From an uncultured Alistipes sp. (GTDB lineage Bacteria; Bacteroidota; Bacteroidia; Bacteroidales; Rikenellaceae): a stretch of DNA of 64,000 nucleotides. The stretch is taken from the NCBI RefSeq assembly GCF_963931675.1, contig NZ_OZ007039.1, positions 211,501 to 275,500 on the forward strand. The letters run 5' to 3'. The notes under the pieces were generated by a model that saw nothing but the letters and a program-made list of their open reading frames with translations, ran no database searches and had not been told where the DNA came from. Positions 44,758-53,436 of the stretch are shown here, piece after piece. Positions within the stretch are counted from its first letter, which is position 1, and each line of letters opens with the position of its first letter. Made by a program: the position numbers and the translations under genes.

Positions 44758-45729
44758 ATGATCGACCTTTCGTATACCAAAAGGCTGGCTGCAGGGATCG
44801 GATTCGACCTCTGCGGCCTCGCGCCGTGCCGGCACCTCCCCGAAGCCGAAACCCGTTTCCGCGAATGGATCGGGAAGGGGTATCAGTCGTCGCTGGAGTA
44901 TCTGGAACGGAATGCGGAGAAACGGTTCGATCCCCGCAAACTGGTCGACGGGGCCCGCACGGCCGTGGTCTGCGCCGTGGGCTACAAGAACCGCGTGAGC
45001 GACGGCTATCCCGACGGGCATCGCACCAAGGTCGCCTCCTACGCCTGCGCCGAGGATTACCACACGGTGCTGCGGCGGATGCTCCGCCAGTTGCTCGACG
45101 CAATCCGGGAAGCGTGGCCCGAAGTCCGCGGCCGCGCCTTCGTCGATACGGCACCCCTGACCGAAAAACTCCTCGCCGTGGAGGCCGGGCTGGGGTGGAT
45201 CGGACGGCAGTCGCTGCTCGTCACCCCGCAATTCGGGAGTTATGTCGTCCTGGGCGAGCTGATCCTTACCGAAGAGGCCGACCGTTACGATGAGCCGTTC
45301 GGCGGATCACGCTGCGGGAATTGCCGTGCCTGTGTGGAGAACTGCCCCACGGGAGCCGTCATGCCCGGACGCGGCATCGACACGGCACGCTGCATCTCCT
45401 GTCACACCGTGGAACGGAAACCCGACACGGAGATCGGCCTCGACGGCTGGATCTTCGGATGCGACGCCTGCCAGAGCTGCTGTCCCTGGAACCGCCGCGC
45501 CCCGCAACACCGGAACCGGGCTTTCGACCCGGTTTTCGATCCGCTGACGATGGATGCCGCCGCGTGGTACGGAATGGACGATGCACAGTTTGGCGAACGC
45601 TGCGGACGCACTCCCCTTACGCGCAGCGGCCTGGAACGCATCCGCGGCAACATCCGGGAACGTAGAGCAACCGACGGCTGGAAGAGCGGAGCGGATGCCG
45701 AAGAACGGCAGACGCCCTCTTTGCACTGA
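44758..45729 (+). CDS. queG: Epoxyqueuosine reductase
   Basis: The 323-residue protein has a cobalamin-binding N-terminal domain (FDLCGLAPCRHLPEAE, then SYACAEDYH) and two [4Fe-4S] clusters: CGNCRACVENCPTGAV (about residue 185) and CISCHTVERK with CDACQSCCPWN (about 240). It performs the last step of queuosine synthesis, reducing epoxyqueuosine in tRNAs with GUN anticodons. Slightly shorter than E. coli QueG, lacking the C-terminal HEAT repeat. A mismatched hairpin (45712-45741) over the stop may act as a weak terminator. Confidence 0.94.
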   Translation: MIDLSYTKRLAAGIGFDLCGLAPCRHLPEAETRFREWIGKGYQSSLEYLERNAEKRFDPRKLVDGARTAVVCAVGYKNRVSDGYPDGHRTKVASYACAEDYHTVLRRMLRQLLDAIREAWPEVRGRAFVDTAPLTEKLLAVEAGLGWIGRQSLLVTPQFGSYVVLGELILTEEADRYDEPFGGSRCGNCRACVENCPTGAVMPGRGIDTARCISCHTVERKPDTEIGLDGWIFGCDACQSCCPWNRRAPQHRNRAFDPVFDPLTMDAAAWYGMDDAQFGERCGRTPLTRSGLERIRGNIRERRATDGWKSGADAEERQTPSLH

Positions 45730-45806
45730 CAAAGAAGGCGTTCGCCATATCGGAGAAGATCTGTCCGCGGTCCGGGGCTCCGTCACCGGCCGTACGCCGC
45801 AGAAGG

Positions 45807-47948
45807 TCAATCCCGCTGGCAACGGACCGGAAGCCCGAAACCCCGGGGATCGGCGTAGCATTCGTAGACCGTCGCCGAGGTCAACCCGAAGGTCCAGGCC
45901 CCGAACGAGTCGGAAGGCGCAGGCGAACTGGTCCAGTAATAACCCGACGGCGTGAAGAAAAAGGCCCCGTATTCATCGTAACGATAGCCCACACCGGGAT
46001 AGTAGGTCGTCGAAGAGCCGTTGTAGATGAAGTTCCAACCCTGGACGAACGACCCCGACACCTCCGTCGTACCGCTCGATACCGACGCCGTGGCGCCCGT
46101 CTGCGTGAAGGCGCTGAAGACATAGGGATGCGGGACCTTCCAGCCCGGCGGGCATGGGTCGAACAGCGTCTTGGTCGTCTCCTGGCCCACGGTCGTGCCG
46201 TTCGGATTCCCCCACAGCGCATTGTTGCGGCAGGCCGCGGTCGTACCCTGCCCCCCGCCCCAATACCAGTCGTAGGAGGAACTCCGGGTCGTGGCGATGA
46301 ACGTATCGGGATGCGCCGTGGCATACCACGTGTTGCCCGTATAACCGACATACTGACCGGGCGATCCGGTCGTCTGGACCGCCGTCCGCTCCGAAAGGTA
46401 GTTGTAGGGGTTGCTGTCGGCATCGTAGACCACGTCGCCCCACGGAAAGGGATCCTTGCGGCCCCACTGGAAAAGCGACGCCCGGAACGACCGCGCATAA
46501 GGTCCGTCCTCCTTGTAGATAGCCCCCAGGTTGCGGTCCATCATCTGCGCCGAACCCGCCCCGTAGGCCGTTTCGTAGGCCGGATACATCGTATAGACCT
46601 CGGCTGCCGCCTGCAGCTCCTCGTTGGTCTGGTCCGTAACCCAGATATGCCAGCTCCACAACGCCTCGTCGGACGAAGCGTCGGCATAGAGCCCGATTAC
46701 GGCATTTCCGCCCAGTTCGGTGGGGCGCTCGGTCAGCGCAAAGGTGATCTTCCCGTCGGCATAGGTGATGCTCCCCGGCTCGATCAGCCACGGCTGGCTC
46801 TGCCACAGCAGTTTCGCATACCCTCCGCCCGTAATCCTGGCCGAAAGCGTGCGCCCCTCGTAGCGCTGCACCGCCTGCCGGAGACTGTCCGGGATGACGC
46901 CGTTCCCGGCCACCGTGGCATCGAACGAATAGCTCTGCGAGGGCGTCGAAACCACATAGCAGTTCGCCGTCTCGCCCGACGACGAGAGTTCGACCGTGGG
47001 ACCTGCGGCCGTTCCCGTCGCAACCTCGTGCGTGATGACCGGCATCTGGGCCGGTGAAATCACGATCCCCGGCATCGACCACGTTGACGTATAGCCGTCC
47101 GTCGTGCTCACCACGACGTAGACCACACCGCCGCCCTGCGAATAGTCCGCCGGATTGACCGTCAGGTAGGCCTTCACGGGCTCCGTCCCGAGCGTCGGAG
47201 GCTCCGAAAAGGTCACCCCGCAATAGTTGATCTGCGCCGCTCCGCCCGCATAGGAGGCCGTCGCGGGGCTCGACGACGTCAGGTCGAACGAAAAACGGCC
47301 CGTCATGTTCGCCGTCCCGGAGACCGTGCCCGACAAGGAGACCGTCGCGGCATCCGTCCCGAAGAGCATCACCGACCCGACACGCTTCCCGGCCATCGTT
47401 CCCGAACCCGTGAGGTCGACCTCCACCACCGCAAAGGCGTGGCTGAAGGTCAGCGGCCCGAAATCGCCCGTGGTGCTCGTCACGGCGCCGGCCACCAGGA
47501 AGTCGTTGGTTCCCAGGTGGGAGGAGTCGCCCGACGAGGATTGCGTCTGTTGCGTGGCGAGCGTGAAAGAGACGCTCGACGCACTCGACGCCCCGGTCTC
47601 CGAGTAGGGGTAATAGGCGTAGAGCGTATAGGAGGTAGCGCCTTCGGTCAGCGTAATCTCCCCGCTGAACGTCCCGCTGGAGGAGGCTTCCGTCCCCTCG
47701 AAGGTCAGCGGGGCGTTGGCGGTCGTGAAGGTACCGCCGCTCTCGACGTAGACCCCGATCCGGTCACCGGGGCTCCACTGCACGTTATAGCCGTCCGGTG
47801 CCAGTTGGGTACGGGTTTCCGAGGCCGCGGCCTCGATCCGGATCTGGCGTGTCACCATCCGCTGCGGGGCCGTATCCCCGGTCCGGTCCGTGGTGCAGGC
47901 ACACGACAGCCCGCACACGACCACGGCAGCAATCAATCGTCCGATCAT
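45807..47948 (-). CDS. Fimbrillin-family lipoprotein with C-terminal FISUMP-type domain
   Basis: The 713-residue protein starts at ATG 47948 with an SD-like GGAGG before it. A lipoprotein signal (MIGRLIAAVVVCGLSCAC) precedes a fimbrillin-like domain (RTQLAPDGYNVQWSPGDRIG, YTLYAYYPYSETG) and a Mfa2-like beta region. The C-terminal part (from about 470, MMDRNLGAIYKEDG, FQWGRKDPFPWGD, GYYWTSSPAP, FGLPVRCQRD) is the Fibrobacter major paralogous domain. It is probably a surface-exposed adhesin or pilus-associated protein. Its start overlaps the stop of a 40-residue gene, so translation is coupled. Confidence 0.85.
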   Translation of the reverse strand: MIGRLIAAVVVCGLSCACTTDRTGDTAPQRMVTRQIRIEAAASETRTQLAPDGYNVQWSPGDRIGVYVESGGTFTTANAPLTFEGTEASSSGTFSGEITLTEGATSYTLYAYYPYSETGASSASSVSFTLATQQTQSSSGDSSHLGTNDFLVAGAVTSTTGDFGPLTFSHAFAVVEVDLTGSGTMAGKRVGSVMLFGTDAATVSLSGTVSGTANMTGRFSFDLTSSSPATASYAGGAAQINYCGVTFSEPPTLGTEPVKAYLTVNPADYSQGGGVVYVVVSTTDGYTSTWSMPGIVISPAQMPVITHEVATGTAAGPTVELSSSGETANCYVVSTPSQSYSFDATVAGNGVIPDSLRQAVQRYEGRTLSARITGGGYAKLLWQSQPWLIEPGSITYADGKITFALTERPTELGGNAVIGLYADASSDEALWSWHIWVTDQTNEELQAAAEVYTMYPAYETAYGAGSAQMMDRNLGAIYKEDGPYARSFRASLFQWGRKDPFPWGDVVYDADSNPYNYLSERTAVQTTGSPGQYVGYTGNTWYATAHPDTFIATTRSSSYDWYWGGGQGTTAACRNNALWGNPNGTTVGQETTKTLFDPCPPGWKVPHPYVFSAFTQTGATASVSSGTTEVSGSFVQGWNFIYNGSSTTYYPGVGYRYDEYGAFFFTPSGYYWTSSPAPSDSFGAWTFGLTSATVYECYADPRGFGLPVRCQRD

Positions 47949-48067
47949 CCCCACTCCTCCCGGTCGAAACCTTCGATATCGCCATCCACCGAGGAGACGG
48001 CGAAGCCTCGTTCAAGGCAGATCTCCAGGACCTCGACTTCGGGGCTTATGTACGTTTGTTTTTCCAT
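47945..48067 (-). CDS. 40-residue protein coupled to the fimbrillin lipoprotein
   Basis: The frame runs from ATG 48067 and reads MEKQTYISPEVEVLEI, then a short acidic tail ending DREEWG. It is too short for routine prediction, but the SPEVEVLEI motif followed by a Gly/Ala/Ser patch recurs in small Bacteroidota proteins next to surface lipoproteins (recollection, not checked). Its TGA overlaps the ATG of the next gene (47945-47948). A function is not known; it could be a leader peptide or a small partner protein. Confidence 0.7.
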   Translation of the reverse strand: MEKQTYISPEVEVLEICLERGFAVSSVDGDIEGFDREEWG

Positions 48068-48145
48068 GATTCCAGTATATTAGAGAACCGGTATCAGGTT
48101 CGCACATATCGTACCAAAGTATCGTTCGACCGTTTCAGAGGGCAC

Positions 48146-48182
48146 AAAAAACAGCCTCGGCGCAATGGCCGAGGCTGTTTTT
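48146..48182. terminator. Terminator between the fimbrillin leader and the TPR gene
   Basis: A 15-bp perfect stem (AAAAACAGCCTCGGC with GCCGAGGCTGTTTTT) has a 6-base loop. It terminates the TPR transcript on the minus strand. Confidence 0.9.
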
Positions 48183-48202
48183 CTCAGGCTGATCGGGACC
48201 GA

Positions 48203-49141
48203 TTACTTCTGCAGTTCGGCAAGGGCAGTCTTGGCATTCTCGGCAGCCGGACCGGCCGTCACCTTCTGGAAGGCCTCAATGGCCTGCGGCTTCATCTCCT
48301 TGGCGTTGTAGGCTGCACCCAGCAGGTAGTACATGAGGCTCTTGTCCTCCTCGTCGACCTGAGCCTCGGCGGCAGCCTGGCCCAGTTCGATCACCTTGTC
48401 GTAGTCCTTCTTGCCGGAGTAGGCCTGCAGGCGCACGTTCTGGAAGAGGGCGCTCGCCGGGTTCTTGGCCAACTGGGCGTCGGCCATCGTGATGATACCG
48501 TCGAAATCACCGGCACCCTGCATCTCGGCCACCTTGTTGTTCGTGTAGAGGGCCATCATCTCCTTGGCCTTGGCTACGTCCTCGGCGTATTTCGGGTGGG
48601 TCTTGGCGGCAATGGCCTCGTAAATCTCCATACCCTTCTCGTACTCGCCCATCTCGCAGTAGCTCATCGCCAGGTTCAGCGCCATGCCCGTATTGTCGGG
48701 GTCGGCCTTGTAGCCCTTCTCGAAGATGCCCGCAGCGGTCTTGTAATCCTTGTTGTTGAAGGCATCGCCGCCCTGGATCTGGTAGATCTTGGCCACCCAG
48801 CCGTTCGACTTCGACATCTGCGTCATGTCGCCGTAGAGCTCGGCCAACTCGGCGGACTTCGAGAAGTTCTTCAGCGCCTCGTCGTAGTTCTGGCTCTTGA
48901 TGGCCGCACCACCCAGATAGTAGTAGCATTTGGGGAGCGTAGCCTTGGCGGTTGCCACCTGCGAGGCCACCTCTTCGTTGTCGATACCCAGGTCGATCAC
49001 CTGCTCGAACTTGGCTGCAGCACCGGCGAAATCCTTGGCGTTGAACGCTGCACCGGCTTCGTTGAAGATTGTCGTAACATCCTGAGCCGAAAGCGAGAGA
49101 GCAGCCATCAGCGCCACGGCCGAAACAAAAATCTTTTTCAT
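48203..49141 (-). CDS. Exported tetratricopeptide-repeat protein
   Basis: The 312-residue protein starts at ATG 49141 with a signal peptide (MKKIFVSAVALMAALSLSAQ, cut before DVTT). TPR-like helix pairs cover most of the rest (AFNAKDFAGAAAKFEQVIDL, NYDEALKNFSKSAELAELYG, DYKTAAGIFEKGYKADPDN, GEYEKGMEIYEAIAA). Probably a periplasmic scaffold protein. The strong promoter and terminator suggest high expression. Confidence 0.85.
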   Translation of the reverse strand: MKKIFVSAVALMAALSLSAQDVTTIFNEAGAAFNAKDFAGAAAKFEQVIDLGIDNEEVASQVATAKATLPKCYYYLGGAAIKSQNYDEALKNFSKSAELAELYGDMTQMSKSNGWVAKIYQIQGGDAFNNKDYKTAAGIFEKGYKADPDNTGMALNLAMSYCEMGEYEKGMEIYEAIAAKTHPKYAEDVAKAKEMMALYTNNKVAEMQGAGDFDGIITMADAQLAKNPASALFQNVRLQAYSGKKDYDKVIELGQAAAEAQVDEEDKSLMYYLLGAAYNAKEMKPQAIEAFQKVTAGPAAENAKTALAELQK

Positions 49142-49204
49142 GCTTTTCCTATTCTTTTTGTTGAGTTTGTGCGATCGTGCACCCCTTGCAGGGCACGTTG
49201 GGTA

Positions 49205-49237
49205 CAAAAATACGAAAAAAAATCCACTTTTGCCAAA
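49205..49237 (-). promoter_or_regulatory. Promoter of the TPR protein gene
   Basis: On the minus strand TTTG (plus 49234-49237), 21 bases, then TATTTTTG (plus 49205-49212). The predicted leader is about 58 bases. Confidence 0.65.
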
Positions 49238-49238
49238 T

Positions 49239-49685
49239 CTAATCCCGCAAACCCGCGAAAAAAGAGGTTATCAACGCCTCGCATTCCGCGGCGAGCACCC
49301 CCGACGTTACGGTCGTTTTCGGATGGAAAACCGTCCCGCTGTAACGGCGGTAGCCCTTCTTGGGGTCGTCGGCGCCCCACACCACGCGGCTCACCTGCGC
49401 CCAGCCGATCGCCCCGGCGCACATGATGCACGGCTCGACGGTGACGTACAACGTGCACTTCTGCAGATACTTGCCACCGAGCGTCGAGGCTGCGGCCGTC
49501 AGGGCCTGCATCTCGGCGTGGGCCGTCGGGTCGGAGAGCGTCTCCACGAGGTTGTGCCCCCGGCCGATCACCGCACCGTCGGCCACGACAACCGCCCCGA
49601 TGGGCACCTCCTGTTGATCCAACGCTTTCCGGGCCTCGTTTAGTGCGAGGCGCATGAATTTTTCATCGATTTGCCGCTGTTCCAT
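49239..49685 (-). CDS. tadA: tRNA-specific adenosine deaminase TadA
   Basis: The 148-residue protein starts MEQRQIDEKFMRLALNEARK. The zinc deaminase motifs are TAHAEMQAL (His and catalytic Glu, about residue 55) and TVEPCIMCAGAI (two Cys, about 85), with NLVE and DPKKGYRRY. It makes inosine at the wobble base of tRNA-Arg(ACG). A guanine-deaminase relative cannot be excluded, but length and motif spacing fit TadA. Confidence 0.88.
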   Translation of the reverse strand: MEQRQIDEKFMRLALNEARKALDQQEVPIGAVVVADGAVIGRGHNLVETLSDPTAHAEMQALTAAASTLGGKYLQKCTLYVTVEPCIMCAGAIGWAQVSRVVWGADDPKKGYRRYSGTVFHPKTTVTSGVLAAECEALITSFFAGLRD

Positions 49686-49835
49686 AACGATTTTTCGGCA
49701 AAAAACGCGATTTTTTCCCGGATTTCCAAATCCTCCGCCGCCCCGAACCGCCGCCGGCCCCCGCCGTAGCGCCCCGGCCCGCGAATTTTTCACCCGCCCC
49801 GCCGCCCGATCCGCAAAAGTTACGGAAAAAGTTAT

Positions 49836-49843
49836 TAACTTTG
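49836..49843 (+). promoter_or_regulatory. -7 box for aspS
   Basis: TAACTTTG lies 34 bases upstream of the aspS ATG. Confidence 0.5.
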
Positions 49844-49877
49844 CGGGTTGCCAAGGACAAACTAACTTACACACACC

Positions 49878-51635
49878 ATGTACAGAACACATACTTGCGG
49901 GTGCCTGCGTGCCTGCAATGTCCACGAAACGGTCACCCTGGCCGGTTGGGTACAGAAAGTCCGCAACCTCGGGGCCATGACCTTCATCGACCTGCGCGAC
50001 CGGTACGGCCTGACGCAGATCGTCGTCGAGGAGCACTCCCCGGCCGAAGCCCGCGAAACCGCTGCCCGCCTCGGCCGCGAATGGGTCATCCAGGTCGAGG
50101 GCGAGGTCGTCGAACGCCAGTCGAAGAACCCCAAGATGCCCACGGGCGACATCGAAGTCTCGGCCCGTCGCATTACGGTGCTCCACGAGGCCGAGGTCCC
50201 GCCCTTCACCATCGAGGAGGTTTCGGACGGCGGCGATGACCTGCGCATGAAGTACCGCTACCTCGACCTGCGGCGCCCGCCCCTGCAGCGCAACCTGATC
50301 CTGCGTCACAAAATGGCCCAGGAGATCCGCCGCTTCCTCTCCGATGAGGGCTTTCTGGAGATCGAGACCCCCTATCTGGTCAACTCCACGCCCGAGGGCG
50401 CGCGCGACTTCGTGGTCCCGAGCCGCATGTCCCCGAACCAGTTCTACGCCCTGCCGCAGTCGCCCCAGACCCTGAAGCAGCTGCTGATGGTCGCCGGATA
50501 CGACAAGTATTTCCAGATCGTGCGCTGCTTCCGCGACGAGGACCTGCGCGCCGACCGCCAGCCGGAATTCACCCAGATCGACTGCGAGATGTCGTTCGTC
50601 GAGCAGGAGGACGTACTCGGAATCTTCGAGCGCTGGGCCAAGCATATGTTCAAGACCGTGCTGGGCATCGAGTTCCCCGAGCCGCTGCGCCGGATGCCGT
50701 GGATCGAGGCCATGGAGAAGTACGGCTCGGACAAACCCGACCTGCGTTTCGGCATGGAGTTTTCCGACCTGACCGACCTGGCCAAAGGGCACGGATTCCC
50801 GGTCTTCGACGACGCCGAATACATCACCGGTTTCGCCGCCCCGGGCTGCGCAACCTATACCCGCAAGCAGATCGACGCCCTCACGGAGTTCGTCAAGCGG
50901 CAGCAGATCGGCGCCAAGGGCCTCATCTGGATCCGCCTGGAGGCCGAAGGCGGCGTGAAGTCCTCCATCGACAAATTCTACGCGCCCGACGAGGTGCGCG
51001 CCATGGCCGAGCGCTGCGGCGCCAAGGCCGGCGACCTGGTTCTGGTCCTCTGCGGCAAGAAGTTCAAGGTCCTCACGCAGCTCTGCGCCCTGCGTCTCGA
51101 AGTGGCCCAGCAGCTCGGACTGCGCGACCCGAAGAAGTTCGCACCGCTGTGGGTCGTCGACTTCCCGCTCTTCGAGTGGGACGACGAGACGCAACGCTAC
51201 TACGCCGTACACCACCCCTTCACCTCGCCCAAACCCGAGGACATCGCCTATCTCGACAGCGATCCGGGACGCGTACGGGCCAACGCCTACGACTTCGTCT
51301 GCAACGGCACGGAGATCGGCGGAGGTTCGATCCGTATCCACGACTCGAAACTCCAGGAGAAGATGTTCGAACTGTTAGGCTTCACACCCGACGAGGCGCA
51401 GGCCCGTTTCGGCTTCCTGATGAACGCCTTCAAGTACGGGGCACCCCCTCACGGAGGCCTGGCCTTCGGATTCGACCGGCTCTGCTCGCTGTTCGGCGGC
51501 TCGGAGTCGATCCGCGACTACATCGCCTTCCCGAAGAACAACGCCGGGCGCGACGTGATGCTCGACGCCCCGGGCTACATCGACCAGGCTCAGCTGGACG
51601 AGCTCTGCCTCGACCTGCGCAAACCCGAGGCATAA
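49878..51635 (+). CDS. aspS: Aspartyl-tRNA synthetase
   Basis: The 585-residue protein has an OB-fold anticodon domain ([20 protein letters not shown] about 17), motif 1 with [16 protein letters not shown] (about 165), motif 2 [20 protein letters not shown] (about 217), the bacterial GAD insertion (about 300-420) and motif 3 [15 protein letters not shown] (about 528). It charges tRNA-Asp. The length matches bacterial-type AspRS, and the organism may use it for Asp only or also for Asn; this cannot be told here. Confidence 0.96.
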   Translation: MYRTHTCGCLRACNVHETVTLAGWVQKVRNLGAMTFIDLRDRYGLTQIVVEEHSPAEARETAARLGREWVIQVEGEVVERQSKNPKMPTGDIEVSARRITVLHEAEVPPFTIEEVSDGGDDLRMKYRYLDLRRPPLQRNLILRHKMAQEIRRFLSDEGFLEIETPYLVNSTPEGARDFVVPSRMSPNQFYALPQSPQTLKQLLMVAGYDKYFQIVRCFRDEDLRADRQPEFTQIDCEMSFVEQEDVLGIFERWAKHMFKTVLGIEFPEPLRRMPWIEAMEKYGSDKPDLRFGMEFSDLTDLAKGHGFPVFDDAEYITGFAAPGCATYTRKQIDALTEFVKRQQIGAKGLIWIRLEAEGGVKSSIDKFYAPDEVRAMAERCGAKAGDLVLVLCGKKFKVLTQLCALRLEVAQQLGLRDPKKFAPLWVVDFPLFEWDDETQRYYAVHHPFTSPKPEDIAYLDSDPGRVRANAYDFVCNGTEIGGGSIRIHDSKLQEKMFELLGFTPDEAQARFGFLMNAFKYGAPPHGGLAFGFDRLCSLFGGSESIRDYIAFPKNNAGRDVMLDAPGYIDQAQLDELCLDLRKPEA

Positions 51636-51662
51636 CCCCTCTGCGGCCATTCGGCAGCAAGC

Positions 51663-51692
51663 AAAACGGTCCGGAATTCCGGACCGTTTTTT
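51663..51692. terminator. Bidirectional terminator after aspS
   Basis: AAAACGGTCCGG (51663-51674) pairs perfectly with CCGGACCGTTTT (51679-51690) around AATT, with extra T after it. Confidence 0.9.
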
Positions 51693-51717
51693 ATCGGATC
51701 AGCCGCAGTTCTCGGAT

Positions 51718-52101
51718 TCACGAATTCACCCCCGGAAGGTTGCGCACCACCCACCAGAGGGCGAACAGCACGCAATAGGCATAGGCCACCCAACGGTGCT
51801 GCACGATCGGCCGCAGACGCCCGGCCACCCGGCCGCGGTCGAGCGACGTCCAGGCCACGGCAAGGAAATAGGGAACCGAGACAACGAGAAACAGATTGAA
51901 CTGCACCGCCTCCCCCAGACGTCCGTGCAGCAGGGCGTGCAGGGCACGCTGTCCGCCGCAGGCCGGGCACTCCCAGCCCGTCAGTGCATGGAACGGGCAT
52001 TGCGGCAGCCAGGCGCTATGCGACGGATCGACCGCATAGTAAAGGGCCGCCATCCCCAGCAGCGCTATCGGGATGGCGAGCCAAAGCGACCTGCGTGTCA
52101 A
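51718..52101 (-). CDS. DUF2752 membrane protein
   Basis: The 127-residue protein has CPFHALTGWECPACGGQRAL (about residue 35), the defining DUF2752 motif, flanked by membrane segments (LAIPIALLGMAALYYAV, FNLFLVVSVPYFLAVAW). The start is TTG 52101, directly after the TGA of the upstream dispanin gene. Function unknown; it is often paired with CD225 proteins, as here. Confidence 0.85.
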   Translation of the reverse strand: MTRRSLWLAIPIALLGMAALYYAVDPSHSAWLPQCPFHALTGWECPACGGQRALHALLHGRLGEAVQFNLFLVVSVPYFLAVAWTSLDRGRVAGRLRPIVQHRWVAYAYCVLFALWWVVRNLPGVNS

Positions 52102-52443
52102 TCAAAGGTCGAAAAAGGGCAGCGAAACGGCCGCCGCGAAGACAAACACCAGAAGCAGGTAAGCCACCCAGCAGAAGGCCGCAACACCGACCGAAACCCA
52201 GGTCCACGTCCGGGCATTCCGGGCGGAACGCCGGGCCGCTTCATGATTGCCGGCAAACCAGTAGCTGTCGACCTGCGAAGCGTAGACAATGGCCACGATG
52301 CCGAAGGGCAGACAGCAAAGGATCGTGCTGATGATGGCCCAGGCCAGGAAATTGTCGGGTTTCACCTCCTGGGGCTGGGGCGCGGAGGCTGTCGAAGCGG
52401 AATTTGCAGACTCGGGAGTCGATTGGGGATCGAGAATTTCCAT
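52102..52443 (-). CDS. CD225/dispanin-family membrane protein
   Basis: The 113-residue protein has a Pro/Gln/Ser-rich cytoplasmic start (1-30), then PDNFLAWAIISTILCCLPFG and IVAIVYASQVDSYWFAGNHE, the dispanin signature with the paired cysteines, and a second membrane segment at the end. Dispanins in animals include IFITM proteins; the bacterial role is unknown. It is the first gene of a two-gene operon with DUF2752. Confidence 0.85.
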   Translation of the reverse strand: MEILDPQSTPESANSASTASAPQPQEVKPDNFLAWAIISTILCCLPFGIVAIVYASQVDSYWFAGNHEAARRSARNARTWTWVSVGVAAFCWVAYLLLVFVFAAAVSLPFFDL

Positions 52444-52474
52444 ATGATCGAAACAATTTGGGATTGAACGGTTA

Positions 52475-52482
52475 CAAAGATA
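52475..52482 (-). promoter_or_regulatory. -7 box for the dispanin-DUF2752 operon
   Basis: The minus strand reads TATCTTTG, about 32 bases upstream of the ATG at 52443. Confidence 0.5.
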
Positions 52483-52572
52483 CGATTATTTTCGGAAAAT
52501 TCCCTTTCCGGCACCGGCAAACCCGAGGAAGAGCGGTCTCCGGTCCTCTGCCGGGCGCAGGCGGAGGAGCCG

Positions 52573-52635
52573 CCGGTTTAAGAAACCGGTTTTGTGGGCT
52601 GCTGGGTCTTACAAGGGTCTGACCCTTGAATCCGC
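52573..52635 (+). repeat. Two-hairpin module, copy 1
   Basis: CCGGTTT-AAG-AAACCGG is followed by TTTTGTGGGCTGCTG, a second hairpin GGGTC...GACCC, then TTGAATCCGC. Confidence 0.75.
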
Positions 52636-52653
52636 GTCACCCGCTTCCTTTCC

Positions 52654-52679
52654 GTCATTCCCGCGAAAGCGGGAATCCA
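52654..52679 (+). repeat. dRS3-like repeat, copy 1
   Basis: GTC then ATTCCCGCGAAAGCGGGAAT (52657-52676) then CCA. The 20-mer fits ATTCCC-N8-GGGAAT, the consensus of Neisseria dRS3 repeats. A variant with C4/G4 arms lies at 52713-52733. Confidence 0.7.
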
Positions 52680-52735
52680 GGATCGCATCAATTCCCGTCA
52701 TCCCCCGGATAGATTCCCCGTCAAGCGGGGAATGA

Positions 52736-52767
52736 CCGGTTCAAGAGACCGGATTTAGGGGCGAAGG
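52736..52767 (+). repeat. AAG-type hairpin beside the left 43-bp arm
   Basis: CCGGT (52736-52740) pairs with ACCGG (52748-52752) with AAG in the loop, followed by ATTTAGGGGCGAAGG, a variant of the shared tail. Confidence 0.55.
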
Positions 52768-52768
52768 C

Positions 52769-52811
52769 ATGTCTGAAAGATTCGGAAGCAAATCACCGCT
52801 CCCGACCGTCG
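52769..52811 (+). repeat. 43-bp inverted repeat, left arm
   Basis: This 43-base block is the exact reverse complement of 53101-53143. Both arms are preceded by an AAG-type hairpin and GGGCGRAGG. Confidence 0.85.
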
Positions 52812-52914
52812 AGGTACGAAACTCTTTTTAGTGGGAGGTTTGTGCGTTGGAGGCCTCCGGCTTGATGAAAAAACCGAGAAGAAAGATGCGGACTAAAAAT
52901 GCGAGCGCCGGGGA

Positions 52915-52935
52915 CGGTTTGCTTGCAAACCCGCG
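52915..52935 (+). repeat. 21-bp inverted repeat, left arm
   Basis: This is the exact reverse complement of 53265-53285. It contains the palindrome GTTTGCTTGCAAAC-like core. Confidence 0.8.
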
Positions 52936-53029
52936 AATAGTCGCCCGGCGCCAATGTTAGGCCGCGTCTTGCCGGTTTTTTCATCCTGCCGGTCGGTTTT
53001 TGCGGCGCTTTTTGCCGACCCAAAAAGCG

Positions 53030-53093
53030 CCCCTTTAAGAAAGGGGTTTTGTGGGCTGCTGAACCTTTAGTGGTTCCCGAAGCCTTTACCCGC
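53030..53093 (+). repeat. Two-hairpin module, copy 2
   Basis: CCCCTTT-AAG-AAAGGGG, then TTTTGTGGGCTGCTG, then AACC-TTTAGT-GGTT, ending CCCGC. Confidence 0.8.
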
Positions 53094-53100
53094 ATACGAC

Positions 53101-53143
53101 CGACGGTCGGGAGCGGTGATTTGCTTCCGAATCTTTCAGACAT
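53101..53143 (-). repeat. 43-bp inverted repeat, right arm
   Basis: This is the exact reverse complement of 52769-52811. Confidence 0.85.
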
Positions 53144-53159
53144 CCCTCCGCCCATAGGA

Positions 53160-53176
53160 CCCGGCTCTTAGCCGGG
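53160..53176 (-). repeat. AAG hairpin on the minus strand
   Basis: On the minus strand it reads CCCGGCT-AAG-AGCCGGG, then TCCTATGGGCGGAGGG and the right 43-bp arm. The stem is identical to that at 53472-53488. Confidence 0.75.
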
Positions 53177-53264
53177 TACCTTTTGATGGCAAAAGGTACC
53201 CAAAACCAGCCGCAAGTTGCTTTTTGCGGGGCCGCAGTTTGGCGTCGCGGAAACGGGCGCCTGA

Positions 53265-53285
53265 CGCGGGTTTGCAAGCAAACCG
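53265..53285 (-). repeat. 21-bp inverted repeat, right arm
   Basis: This is the exact reverse complement of 52915-52935. Confidence 0.8.
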
Positions 53286-53353
53286 GCCCCGTTTCTTGTC
53301 GCGCCGCCTGCGCTGCGCCCTCTCTCCGCAAAAAGCAGAATGCGGCAGCAAGG

Positions 53354-53417
53354 CCCTCCTAAGAGGAGGGTTCTATGGGCTGCTGAACCTTTAGCGGTTT
53401 CCGAGCCTTGAATCCGC
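53354..53417 (+). repeat. Two-hairpin module, copy 3
   Basis: CCCTCCT-AAG-AGGAGGG, then TTCTATGGGCTGCTG, then AACC-TTTAGC-GGTT, ending TTGAATCCGC. Confidence 0.8.
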
Positions 53418-53436
53418 TCCGACCGCCGACCGCCCC

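Noticed and set aside
52793..53155. A 120-codon minus-strand frame beginning in one 43-bp arm and ending in the other
   Set aside because: It is a by-product of the inverted repeats; its sequence is built of repeat modules and has no protein features. The same holds for the minus-strand frame at 53086-53331.
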